Source of the DNA: Allium sativum
Taxonomy: Eukaryota > Streptophyta > Magnoliopsida > Asparagales > Amaryllidaceae
Assembly: GCA_030737875.1 (NCBI GenBank)
Contig: CM060910.1
Location: 252,682,427 to 252,746,426, forward strand
Direction of reading: 5' to 3'
DNA: 64,000 nucleotides
The position numbers and the translations under genes are program-made. Below the pieces are notes generated by a model. The model searched no databases. It had not been told where the DNA came from and saw only the letters and a program-made list of their open reading frames with translations. How positions within the stretch are numbered: the stretch's first letter is position 1; each line of letters opens with the position of its first letter. This document shows, piece after piece, positions 22,575-34,800 of the stretch.

Positions 22575-24537
22575 AGCTGTTCTTTTTGTTTTTTTTTCAG
22601 ATCTAAAATTAAACCCAGAAATTCTTCCTTCAAAATCCACTTAAAATACATCACGTAAATAAAAGAAATCCAAGCTGGGATTAAAACAATTCCTGCGCTG
22701 AAGTCCTTATCAGCAACACGATCCCTATGAAGCTCGACGTTCTTCCTGGAATCGAACTTTTGAGCAGCCGATTAAGGCTGTTGGTGACTGGAATCTGCCT
22801 TGGGCGAGTGGGTTTGGCGAAGCAGTTTCGGTGGGGTGGGGATGGATGTTTCGGCGAAGAAAGGATTTTTGGTGAAGTTTTATGTTGTTTTGAATTTCTG
22901 GAAGTGGGTTTTGGGAAGTATTGTGAAATCTACGTGCAAAACTTATTGATGAGTAGGTGGAGTTGTTGGCTTTGGGTTTAGCTGGAAGGAAGGCCGACGC
23001 GTTTTGGGAGGAGGGGACTTAAACGATGGTTTGTATTGGTTTGTACGGTGAGGGAAAGTGGTTCGTATTGGAAGAAATGTTTAAATGGAGAGGCAGAGCA
23101 TATAAGCAGAGTGGTGTCTGTTACTTGCGTGGATGATGAATGGAAGAAGGACAGGGTTCGGTGTATTTAACGTTACTAATAAAAGGTTAAGCCAATGATT
23201 AGTATAATTAAAAAGATAATTAAGAGTTGACGAAGGTTTTTGTTTAAACCGTATTATATCATGAAGGATGGAAAAAGAAGAGGGGAAAAGAATGGAACTG
23301 CTATGGGTATAGGCGACTATGTTGAGCTGGCAGGGCTTCAGCGTGTTCTTGATGGGATGGTTATGAGTTGGGTTTGACCTTGAAACCACCAAGTAAGGTT
23401 TGGTTTTTTCTGTAAAAGGATTGATCAAATTTAAGGTTACAAAATTACGCTTCAAACTAGAAGCAGGATCTAACATCATGTGTTCATTTTGAGGGGTTTC
23501 CAGGATATTTTGTTCGCAACTTACTAGGTTGATTAGCGAGTCATCTAAGATGGAACCCAAATATTATTGGGGTGTGATGGCTGTTAGTAGTGATGGCATG
23601 GAGTTTGTGGAGGAAAGTAGCGACAATGGGGAGGGATTCTACAGGCAAAGTCGGTTGTGGGAAATTTGGGTTAAATAGAGTATGGGATTAGAAGAGGGTA
23701 TATGTTTGGGAAGAATGAACTGTTGGAAATGGGTTTTGAACGTAAAGTGATTGAGCTGGTATCATATATAAAAACGTTAACGCCTATTTGCAAAAGGAAA
23801 TACATATTTTCGGTCATAGGAAGAATCATGAGCGGTTATCACTTTGGTTCAAATGGTTTTTGGCAAAGAAGGATTAAAGAAAAAAAAAACGTGGATTAAG
23901 AAAGGGAAGACTGATTGTGGTAAAATAAAGAGAAGAAAACGTGGTTTGTAAAACTAGGTGTGTTATGTTGGGATGACCGAGAGGGTGTTCAGTAGCATTT
24001 GACGTCAGTAGTTTTTCTGGGAAGCCATGATTTGGAAGTTCAATGTGGTGAAGACTGTGGTATGGTGGTACGGGGAAAAGGGTGATCAAATGAAGGGTAG
24101 TGATATTGTCCTTTTACCGACTTGGGTGGGTTACAGGTAATAACAGTTGTGAAGGGAAGCGTGAATTTATTGAAAGGAAGAAAGAGTATAATCTGACATT
24201 TTGAAATCTAATGAATGGGAAAGGAATATGTCTGGTAATATATATTTTGGGATGCAACGGTGAAAGATTTGCAGTGATGGATGGACACAACGTTCTAGTC
24301 ATGTTGAAACCGTATGTTATTTCACTTGGTGGTATTTTCTAGAGAGGGACAATGAGAAGGGGGGGACAGAGTTGGTTAAGGAATTGAACGTCATCTACCA
24401 CGTTGGGACTATAACGATAAAATCTTGATCATGGAACTAACGTAGCTAAAAATCGAGCTATTGGGATTTCAAGGTAAAATCAAACGTTGTTTGATTTTAA
24501 ACGAAACCAAAAGCAGAATCATCAACTGCAAAACAAG

Positions 24538-24686
24538 GTGAGTAAACTCACTCGTTTAAAATTATTTTATAATGTGAAATGATTGCTTGGTTGAATAGTT
24601 GATAAATTGGTTGATATAATCACATCGTTGATTAAATTTTTTCATTTATGCGATATTATTGATGTTACTAACATCTATGGATGCAG
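24538..24686 (+). promoter_or_regulatory. Intron-like unit in B 5' LTR
   Basis: AAG/GTGAGT at 24538 is a consensus donor inside the palindrome GTGAGT-AA-ACTCAC. TTACTAACAT near 24667 fits the plant branch consensus exactly, and ATGCAG/GG ends the unit at 24686. The length of 149 bases is typical of plant introns. It is conserved in A and G and, shortened, in E. The 3' LTR copy is 32160-32308. Splicing is inferred. Confidence 0.5.
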
Positions 24687-24698
24687 GGAAACAGGTTG

Positions 24699-24720
24699 GA
24701 GGGATCCAACTGGATCCCTC
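24699..24720 (+). other. Hairpin after acceptor-like site in B
   Basis: GAGGGATCC / GGATCCCTC is a perfect 9-bp stem with loop AACT, 12 bases after the GATGCAG site. The 3' LTR copy is 32321-32342. Confidence 0.7.
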
Positions 24721-25294
24721 AACATTTTATTTACTGTTTTATTTGATGGTGATATATGTTATGCTACATTATCCATGGTTGAATTTGTGTGTTTGGTTTA
24801 CCTTGGCCTTAGGAACCTGGTATTTTAGATATCGTAAAATATCATAGAATGTGAAAAAGGAAATTTGAATTTAAAAGCGGAGTTTATTTCTAAATTAGAA
24901 ATAATTTCTTTTTCATTGAATTGCAAATGGAAACCTATTCCATTGGGTAAACCAAGAGGAAATGTTATAAATAAAGATATAGATTAAGTGGATCATGGAC
25001 CATTGGATGATTAAAATATAAGTTCAAATATGAATGTCTATTTGGAAGTAAATATCGGTTCTGGAACCAATATTTGAAATGGATTTGAATTTAGCAAGGT
25101 ACAAAGGAAAGGTTTTCAAATGCTTAAGATAAAAGAATAAATGGTTTAAACCAGGAAATATTTTGCAAATAAAAGGTATATAAAAAAAGGGGATTTATAG
25201 AAATCGAATTAAGTGGTTAAAAGAATGTATAAATATGTTAAAGGAGAACTTGAATTGTTTAAAATAAACAGAGTCTATAAATGAACAACGGAAG

Positions 25295-25355
25295 CGTGTG
25301 CGTCGCACACGGTATTTTATTCAAAATAGCAATGGAAGCGTGTGCGTCGCACACG
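25295..25355 (+). repeat. Pair of CGTGTGCG-T-CGCACACG palindromes
   Basis: Two identical 17-base near-perfect palindromes (25295-25311 and 25339-25355) lie 44 bases apart. Element D has two related palindromes at 49176-49193 and 49246-49260. The 3' LTR copies of B are at 32917-32933 and 32961-32977. Confidence 0.8.
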
Positions 25356-25994
25356 GTATTTTATTCAAAACAACAATCATAGCGCTGTTGTTATAATAGA
25401 TGTTGTAAATCTAAATAGCAATTTTAACGCTGCCGTTATAATAACTGTTTTAATAGCAATCTTAATGCTATGGTTATGATAAGTGTTTTATAATGCTAGA
25501 CAGGGGTTTACGCTGTTGTGAAAGCAATGTTGGGTTTAAGGTTGAGAGTTCTGACTATTTCAAAGTTAAGGATGTCGTCCAGTTAAGGTCTGAGAGGTAA
25601 TTATACCCCAACTTGACTAACTGCATTATTGATGGAGAAATGGTTAAGGCTCGATAGCAAGGGTTGATTAGTGATATCGTTAGTTAACGAATGATTTATG
25701 ATTTGAGTTATAATAACGATGTTTATAACATCAGTTAATTCAAAGGATTTAGAAAGTTTTTCTAACTGGGGTAAAGGATATTTTCTCAAGAAAGGAATTA
25801 TAATATTGGAAATGTTTTCCAATGATTGAGATGGAAAATAGTGCTTTGAAAGAACACGAAAGATGGGAAATGGGAATGGGAAATGATAATGTAATAAAGA
25901 ACTAATATAAAAAGGGCCCAGTGTTGAATGATGTTTGGTCGATAGAATTTCCTTTTGGAAATAATATCATTGTTTGCACACCGACATGTTTTCA

Positions 25995-27046
25995 TTTGAT
26001 AGTTAAATCACCGACTATCAAAGTTTTGACCATTTTAACGTTGTTAGTATGGAGAGACCGGTTGGATTATTATCCAGAGAACCACTCCGTATTGGCATAA
26101 GCGTTGCGAATCAAGTATGCCGAATATCTTGAAGACGGAGTTATGCAAGGGCTATCCTGTTTACAGGTTAGTGCCTTCGGTTTGTCCAGACCCAGGACAA
26201 CTTGTATGGACGAGTGTCTGACAGAGTAATTCCAAAGGGGGTTACGTACGTTGATTCCTTCAAACGTACGAAGTTGGTGGCATAGAAGGGAAACTTCTTT
26301 AGCCTAACAATCTGTGTATTTTTGTGGGAATCAATTAGTGATTTCCGATGGATCTGACGATGTGGCATTCAAAGTGAATGATGGCCAGATGTTCTGGAAG
26401 ATAATTCAAACCTCAAGCCTCATCAACCCGGAATTGGACAAAAATCGGGCAGGCAGCATGGCTATGTGGGTCGCACCCATTAGGATGTATGATCACCTAT
26501 CTAGAGAAATTCCTTTTGTTCTTAAATCTATCGATGCTGTCCCTTATCGGGAGGCGGTTGCTGATCCCAACCGTCGGTGGTATACATTCGATACACTCAA
26601 GCGAAATGAGTGGTCGGTCATGTGTGGGCCGGGTTGCAAGATGTTCTTGTTGAACCCAGTGTATTCGTCTCTAGAGATACACGTTCGGAAGGTGGTCCCA
26701 TACCTTGTCAAGTTGGAATCCAATCTCCAATAAGTGCCTGCGAGTTTGATTTTATATTATATATGTAGAGCGTGAGATGCAAGCGTTCTACTAGATTTTA
26801 ATTACTTGTGATTAGACATTATTATAATATCAGATAATATATGATTTCCAAAGTGTTTTGGGTTATCGTAAGGTAAAAACCATCCGTGTTTATGTGTGGA
26901 TTGGTCTTACGATTATCATTTCTTTTGAAAGGATTTTTGAAAGTTAAACAAATGGTTGGAGTTTACTCACACCAGTCCCATGACTGACCCAGAGTTTATT
27001 TTGTTTGTTTTCCCTAAACTCTTGGGTGCCCAAATTTGTACGGGCA
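25995..27046 (+). other. Hairpin-rich conserved RNA-like domain, 5' LTR of B
   Basis: At least twelve short stems occur in order: TTTGATAGT/ACTATCAAA (25995-26022), CCTGT/ACAGG (26156-26167), TTGTCC/GGACAA (26182-26200), TGGGT/ACCCA (26467-26479), CGGTTG/CAACCG (26555-26573), CACTC/GAGTG (26594-26612), GGGTT with CAAGA/TCTTG and AACCC (26631-26657), GTGTAT/ATACAC (26659-26682), ATCGTAAG/CTTACGAT (26865-26913), CAGTC/GACTG (26973-26986), CCCAGAGTTTA/TAAACTCTTGGG (26988-27026) and TGCCC/GGGCA (27027-27046). Homologues in A, D, E and G keep many stems, several with paired changes. A 139-codon frame (26314-26733) covers part of it but is broken in the other copies, so I do not call a protein. I infer a structured RNA in the retroelement transcript, for example for packaging, dimerisation or RNA stability. 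Confidence 0.65.
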
Positions 27047-27435
27047 GTCAAGTAGTTGAGATTTTACAGATTCACTTGGAGGAGATGAAGCAGGAGGCTT
27101 CACCAGTTAGCTATAGACTATCATATTTTCCGCTGTGTACTATGTTGTATCTGGAAACAGGTGTTTATAACTGTTCCAGGAATAATCGTGGTGCTCTGAT
27201 AATGGTATGTATATACAAATACTGATTTGTGCTTCAAAGTTATATTATCTAATATATTTTATTCGTTCCGCTGTGGGTTTGTTATCCTCGTTTTCTCCTA
27301 TTCTAATATTTCTTTCTTTCTATTTCTCCTCCTCTAACTTCTTTCTAATAATGGTTCGTATTTCTGTGCAATTTGAGTTGGACGTGTGATGTTATTAGTC
27401 GACTCAAAGGGTACGGATTTGTGGGTCGTTTCATT

Positions 27436-27447
27436 TGGTATCAGAGC
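27436..27447 (+). other. PBS of element B
   Basis: TGGTATCAGAGC, two bases after the LTR end, is complementary to the 3' end of plant initiator tRNA-Met. Confidence 0.93.
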
Positions 27448-28831
27448 TGAAGGTTAAGTGATTACCTTGGCTCTGTGGCGTGACTCAATAAAGATGGGGT
27501 TAGTAATACCCTAGATTGAGTTTGAGTGTATATATATGAGCGCGTATTTGTAAATTCGATATAAAATTTGTTTTATATTGTGTTGACTGGTTGTTGAGTG
27601 GTTTATAAATTCTGGTCGATACAGGAAGTACAACCGTATCGATAGGTGTTTCTAAACTCTCGAACAGAACAAATCGACATGGTATTGTTTTAAAGATGGG
27701 TAAGCAATATAATTTTGCCCAAAGGATATTTTGATATAAAAGTGATAATTTTCTGAAATTATCGAATGTGTTGATTGTTGTTAAAATCAAACGGAATTAT
27801 GAAATATTGAAATGGTTATATAACCAAGATAAACTAGAAATAAATTCAAACCAAATTTTGTGGATTTAAATCCCGGATATTTTGAAAATATTCCTTGAAG
27901 TATTTTAAAAGGTAATATATCATTGATTTGAAGATATTTTTGAATTAGAATGATTTTGAATGGATTTTAAAAGGGATTAAGCACTGAAACCATTTCAGTG
28001 GCGAGAAAATAATTCTGATAATGGACTGCAGCATTATCGGTATTCATTTTCGAGTTTCTGAGTGACGAATTGCTACCATAAGTAATTTGGGAATAAAAAT
28101 TGTTTGGAAAGGACAAGATGATTTAGAAATTCAAATGTTTTGAATTGATTTGATTATAAATATATGTACAAACTAGTTGAAATAAAACCCGGGAATTTGA
28201 ATTCTAAAGATTTAAAATTTAACTTGTCTAAGTTAAATAAGTTGAAATGGTAAAAATGTATCAAATGGATGGAAATTTAACTTAAGTTAAATGGAAATTG
28301 AAACTCAAACCGAATAAGTGGATTGACTCTGAAATGAAGATCAAGTGGAATCGATAGGATGGAAGTGAACTAATCAGAAGTTGATTAGAGATTTCAAACT
28401 GGAGGTTGGATTGATTTGAAACCAACTGGAAATGGATATATGTATGCTGAGCAGATATTGAATGGAAGAAAGTGCAAGAGATAGAATTATGCCCGACAAA
28501 AAGGTACATGTTTACGATATTGTTTGGATTGATGGTTTTATGAGCCTATGGGGCGAGCCACTTGGCTTTTTGATTTTCTTTTGGATTGGAGAATGCCTAG
28601 AAAGGCAAGTTGTGATTGTGCCGATGGAGCCGTGCAGAGGAGATGCTGCCGAAATTTTTCAGAATTTAAAATGTTTGGAAATTTTCAGAATTCTTGAAAA
28701 TGTTCGTTAGTAAGAATAAATAAATATTTTTAATTGAAATAAATTGGCCAGTTAAACTAAAGTTAAGAAGTGAACAAAAGGGATTTTTGGATCTAGTTAA
28801 CAGGGTATGTAGCATCTTTTCTTACCTTAGC

Positions 28832-28867
28832 AATTTCGAGGACGAAATTATTTTAAGGGGGAAGGAA
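28832..28867 (+). other. PPT and upstream palindrome of B
   Basis: AATTTCGAGGACGAAATT (28832-28849) forms a 7-bp stem around AGGA, then TTTTAAGGGGGAAGGAA leads into the 3' LTR. A motif of this kind before the PPT is familiar from plant Ty3/gypsy Tekay-type elements. Confidence 0.88.
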
Positions 28868-31800
28868 TGTAACGACCCGGATTTTCAGCCGTTGAACTCT
28901 GAATATTTAAATTGGTCTAAATATTTTATTTTGAATTATATATAAGAATTTATAATGAATTTGTTTATAAAACGAAGTTTGAACGTTAATTTACAATATA
29001 ATTATAAAACGAGCTCGAAATCGCGCGGTAGTTCGTAATATAGAGTTTTGAACTTCAACTGAGAATACAGAATTCGTCATAAATCGAATTTTCTGTGAAA
29101 CAAGATACGTTGGAGTCATATTGATTATAATTTTCATATGAAAGAGAAAAATCTAGATTTCGTATTATAATTTGTTAGTTATGGCCAAATCAAAATTTGA
29201 AATAGTCGCTATGGAAATCGCTATTTAAATTATACGTGTTAAAATAGCCATTTTGCAAACGGACTCAGATTTCGACGAAATCAGTTTCATTGGGACCGTA
29301 TCGTTAAATTATTGTACGGTGTTGAATTGCGTGGCAAACCGATGTCGTATGTGACCACGGTAGCCGTAAACGCTCGTTCAGTGCAATTAAATTAATTCAA
29401 CTGAATAAAGGGATATTAGAGTGTAACTTGAACAGACGATCAAATCAGGCCACGAAACCAGTTCCGGTGAGTTCGTAGCGTCGGATATAGTCAGGATAGG
29501 TATATAGTTTGTTATTTTTAGAGATCGGCAAATTTGGTGTTCAGAAGGGCAGTGCGGTACGCGCCAAAAATAGCCTACCGGGGCAACAGTCTCAGAATGC
29601 GACGAAACTAGTGCCGTTGGGTTCGTATCGAAAAGTTATTGTCGGTGTTCGCAGTTTCAAGTTGATTTGATTTATCTGATGATCATGAAAAATTTAAACG
29701 CGTGTTGATTTCTGGTTTTATAAAGGAAATTTTTTCATACGATGTCGGAATTCGACGAAACTTGTCCCATTGGGTTCAGAATACCTTTTTATACCAAGAT
29801 TAGCTTTTTAATCAGTAAACAGAATATTCATTCATATGATTATTCGTTCATTTTCCGTCAAAGATGTTACCTTTGTCAACAAAACCGCGTTCCAATTCAT
29901 GTTAGTTTCATATATTCGTATATTCGTTCATATGATTACCTTTGTCGAGTTATCTCAAAGACTTTACTTTTCAAATATCTCCTTATTTAACTTTCATGTA
30001 TTCATTCATATGATTAACCGTTCCCATTCAAACAGTGGCTTCTTCAAGTGCTTGCCAAGTAATAAAAGTCCGTGCTTCCCAAGAAATAAAAGTCCGTGCT
30101 ACCCAAGTAATTAAAACCGTGTTCGCCAAGGTAGTACACTCCGTGTGTCCCAAACCATTACATTTCGTGACTGCCACGTTTTCTCCTTTTAAATACAGCT
30201 GTTCTTTTTGTTTTTTTTTCAGATCTAAAATTAAACCCAGAAATTCTTCCTTCAAAATCCACTTAAAATACATCACGTAAATAAAAGAAATCCAAGCTGG
30301 GATTAAAACAATTCCTGCGCTGAAGTCCTTATCAGCAACACGATCCCTATGAAGCTCGACGTTCTTCCTGGAATCGAACTTTTGAGCAGCCGATTAAGGC
30401 TGTTGGTGACTGGAATCTGCCTTGGGCGAGTGGGTTTGGCGAAGCAGTTTCGGTGGGGTGGGGATGGATGTTTCGGCGAAGAAAGGATTTTTGGTGAAGT
30501 TTTATGTTGTTTTGAATTTCTGGAAGTGGGTTTTGGGAAGTATTGTGAAATCTACGTGCAAAACTTATTGATGAGTAGGTGGAGTTGTTGGCTTTGGGTT
30601 TAGCTGGAAGGAAGGCCGACGCGTTTTGGGAGGAGGGGACTTAAACGATGGTTTGTATTGGTTTGTACGGTGAGGGAAAGTGGTTCGTATTGGAAGAAAT
30701 GTTTAAATGGAGAGGCAGAGCATATAAGCAGAGTGGTGTCTGTTACTTGCGTGGATGATGAATGGAAGAAGGACAGGGTTCGGTGTATTTAACGTTACTA
30801 ATAAAAGGTTAAGCCAATGATTAGTATAATTAAAAAGATAATTAAGAGTTGACGAAGGTTTTTGTTTAAACCGTATTATATCATGAAGGATGGAAAAAGA
30901 AGAGGGGAAAAGAATGGAACTGCTATGGGTATAGGCGACTATGTTGAGCTGGCAGGGCTTCAGCGTGTTCTTGATGGGATGGTTATGAGTTGGGTTTGAC
31001 CTTGAAACCACCAAGTAAGGTTTGGTTTTTTCTGTAAAAGGATTGATCAAATTTAAGGTTACAAAATTACGCTTCAAACTAGAAGCAGGATCTAACATCA
31101 TGTGTTCATTTTGAGGGGTTTCCAGGATATTTTGTTCGCAACTTACTAGGTTGATTAGCGAGTCATCTAAGATGGAACCCAAATATTATTGGGGTGTGAT
31201 GGCTGTTAGTAGTGATGGCATGGAGTTTGTGGAGGAAAGTAGCGACAATGGGGAGGGATTCTACAGGCAAAGTCGGTTGTGGGAAATTTGGGTTAAATAG
31301 AGTATGGGATTAGAAGAGGGTATATGTTTGGGAAGAATGAACTGTTGGAAATGGGTTTTGAACGTAAAGTGATTGAGCTGGTATCATATATAAAAACGTT
31401 AACGCCTATTTGCAAAAGGAAATACATATTTTCGGTCATAGGAAGAATCATGAGCGGTTATCACTTTGGTTCAAATGGTTTTTGGCAAAGAAGGATTAAA
31501 GAAAAAAAAAACGTGGATTAAGAAAGGGAAGACTGATTGTGGTAAAATAAAGAGAAGAAAACGTGGTTTGTAAAACTAGGTGTGTTATGTTGGGATGACC
31601 GAGAGGGTGTTCAGTAGCATTTGACGTCAGTAGTTTTTCTGGGAAGCCATGATTTGGAAGTTCAATGTGGTGAAGACTGTGGTATGGTGGTACGGGGAAA
31701 AGGGTGATCAAATGAAGGGTAGTGATATTGTCCTTTTACCGACTTGGGTGGGTTACAGGTAATAACAGTTGTGAAGGGAAGCGTGAATTTATTGAAAGGA

Positions 31801-34800
31801 AGAAAGAGTATAATCTGACATTTTGAAATCTAATGAATGGGAAAGGAATATGTCTGGTAATATATATTTTGGGATGCAACGGTGAAAGATTTGCAGTGAT
31901 GGATGGACACAACGTTCTAGTCATGTTGAAACCGTATGTTATTTCACTTGGTGGTATTTTCTAGAGAGGGACAATGAGAAGGGGGGGACAGAGTTGGTTA
32001 AGGAATTGAACGTCATCTACCACGTTGGGACTATAACGATAAAATCTTGATCATGGAACTAACGTAGCTAAAAATCGAGCTATTGGGATTTCAAGGTAAA
32101 ATCAAACGTTGTTTGATTTTAAACGAAACCAAAAGCAGAATCATCAACTGCAAAACAAGGTGAGTAAACTCACTCGTTTAAAATTATTTTATAATGTGAA
32201 ATGATTGCTTGGTTGAATAGTTGATAAATTGGTTGATATAATCACATCGTTGATTAAATTTTTTCATTTATGCGATATTATTGATGTTACTAACATCTAT
32301 GGATGCAGGGAAACAGGTTGGAGGGATCCAACTGGATCCCTCAACATTTTATTTACTGTTTTATTTGATGGTGATATATGTTATGCTACATTATCCATGG
32401 TTGAATTTGTGTGTTTGGTTTACCTTGGCCTTAGGAACCTGGTATTTTAGATATCGTAAAATATCATAGAATGTGAAAAAGGAAATTTGAATTTAAAAGC
32501 GGAGTTTATTTCTAAATTAGAAATAATTTCTTTTTCATTGAATTGCAAATGGAAACCTATTCCATTGGGTAAACCAAGAGGAAATGTTATAAATAAAGAT
32601 ATAGATTAAGTGGATCATGGACCATTGGATGATTAAAATATAAGTTCAAATATGAATGTCTATTTGGAAGTAAATATCGGTTCTGGAACCAATATTTGAA
32701 ATGGATTTGAATTTAGCAAGGTACAAAGGAAAGGTTTTCAAATGCTTAAGATAAAAGAATAAATGGTTTAAACCAGGAAATATTTTGCAAATAAAAGGTA
32801 TATAAAAAAAGGGGATTTATAGAAATCGAATTAAGTGGTTAAAAGAATGTATAAATATGTTAAAGGAGAACTTGAATTGTTTAAAATAAACAGAGTCTAT
32901 AAATGAACAACGGAAGCGTGTGCGTCGCACACGGTATTTTATTCAAAATAGCAATGGAAGCGTGTGCGTCGCACACGGTATTTTATTCAAAACAACAATC
33001 ATAGCGCTGTTGTTATAATAGATGTTGTAAATCTAAATAGCAATTTTAACGCTGCCGTTATAATAACTGTTTTAATAGCAATCTTAATGCTATGGTTATG
33101 ATAAGTGTTTTATAATGCTAGACAGGGGTTTACGCTGTTGTGAAAGCAATGTTGGGTTTAAGGTTGAGAGTTCTGACTATTTCAAAGTTAAGGATGTCGT
33201 CCAGTTAAGGTCTGAGAGGTAATTATACCCCAACTTGACTAACTGCATTATTGATGGAGAAATGGTTAAGGCTCGATAGCAAGGGTTGATTAGTGATATC
33301 GTTAGTTAACGAATGATTTATGATTTGAGTTATAATAACGATGTTTATAACATCAGTTAATTCAAAGGATTTAGAAAGTTTTTCTAACTGGGGTAAAGGA
33401 TATTTTCTCAAGAAAGGAATTATAATATTGGAAATGTTTTCCAATGATTGAGATGGAAAATAGTGCTTTGAAAGAACACGAAAGATGGGAAATGGGAATG
33501 GGAAATGATAATGTAATAAAGAACTAATATAAAAAGGGCCCAGTGTTGAATGATGTTTGGTCGATAGAATTTCCTTTTGGAAATAATATCATTGTTTGCA
33601 CACCGACATGTTTTCATTTGATAGTTAAATCACCGACTATCAAAGTTTTGACCATTTTAACGTTGTTAGTATGGAGAGACCGGTTGGATTATTATCCAGA
33701 GAACCACTCCGTATTGGCATAAGCGTTGCGAATCAAGTATGCCGAATATCTTGAAGACGGAGTTATGCAAGGGCTATCCTGTTTACAGGTTAGTGCCTTC
33801 GGTTTGTCCAGACCCAGGACAACTTGTATGGACGAGTGTCTGACAGAGTAATTCCAAAGGGGGTTACGTACGTTGATTCCTTCAAACGTACGAAGTTGGT
33901 GGCATAGAAGGGAAACTTCTTTAGCCTAACAATCTGTGTATTTTTGTGGGAATCAATTAGTGATTTCCGATGGATCTGACGATGTGGCATTCAAAGTGAA
34001 TGATGGCCAGATGTTCTGGAAGATAATTCAAACCTCAAGCCTCATCAACCCGGAATTGGACAAAAATCGGGCAGGCAGCATGGCTATGTGGGTCGCACCC
34101 ATTAGGATGTATGATCACCTATCTAGAGAAATTCCTTTTGTTCTTAAATCTATCGATGCTGTCCCTTATCGGGAGGCGGTTGCTGATCCCAACCGTCGGT
34201 GGTATACATTCGATACACTCAAGCGAAATGAGTGGTCGGTCATGTGTGGGCCGGGTTGCAAGATGTTCTTGTTGAACCCAGTGTATTCGTCTCTAGAGAT
34301 ACACGTTCGGAAGGTGGTCCCATACCTTGTCAAGTTGGAATCCAATCTCCAATAAGTGCCTGCGAGTTTGATTTTATATTATATATGTAGAGCGTGAGAT
34401 GCAAGCGTTCTACTAGATTTTAATTACTTGTGATTAGACATTATTATAATATCAGATAATATATGATTTCCAAAGTGTTTTGGGTTATCGTAAGGTAAAA
34501 ACCATCCGTGTTTATGTGTGGATTGGTCTTACGATTATCATTTCTTTTGAAAGGATTTTTGAAAGTTAAACAAATGGTTGGAGTTTACTCACACCAGTCC
34601 CATGACTGACCCAGAGTTTATTTTGTTTGTTTTCCCTAAACTCTTGGGTGCCCAAATTTGTACGGGCAGTCAAGTAGTTGAGATTTTACAGATTCACTTG
34701 GAGGAGATGAAGCAGGAGGCTTCACCAGTTAGCTATAGACTATCATATTTTCCGCTGTGTACTATGTTGTATCTGGAAACAGGTGTTTATAACTGTTCCA

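Larger units (their letters stand above)
21246..27433 (+). repeat. 5' LTR of element B
   Basis: It starts TGTAACGACCCGG and ends GGGTCGTTTCA. The order is U3 with spaced core repeats (21471-22160), motif array (22427-22555), TATA-like box (22565), GC-richer leader (22730-22990), about 1.5 kb without recognisable content, intron-like unit (24538-24686), hairpin (24699-24720), two CGTGTGCG palindromes (25295-25355), AGC/GCT repeats (25380-25500) and structured domain (25995-27046). Confidence 0.93.
27434..28867 (+). other. Internal region of B, noncoding
   Basis: There are 1434 bases with no retroelement protein motif. An 82-codon frame (28462-28710) is not preserved in A, where an extra base shifts it, so it is not called as a gene. 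Confidence 0.85.

Noticed and set aside
23081..23560. 159-codon minus-strand frame, identical at 30703-31182
   Set aside because: It is antisense to the LTR leader of B, has no recognisable domain, is absent from A, and is duplicated only because it lies in an LTR.
28462..28710. 82-codon frame in the centre of B as a possible gag or pol remnant
   Set aside because: No retroelement protein motif is present, and the homologous stretch of A is frameshifted, so coding is not preserved.
21246..28867. Segmental tandem duplication as the explanation for the 7622-bp direct repeat
   Set aside because: TSDs, PBS, PPT and TG...CA ends at exact positions show a retroelement with two LTRs.
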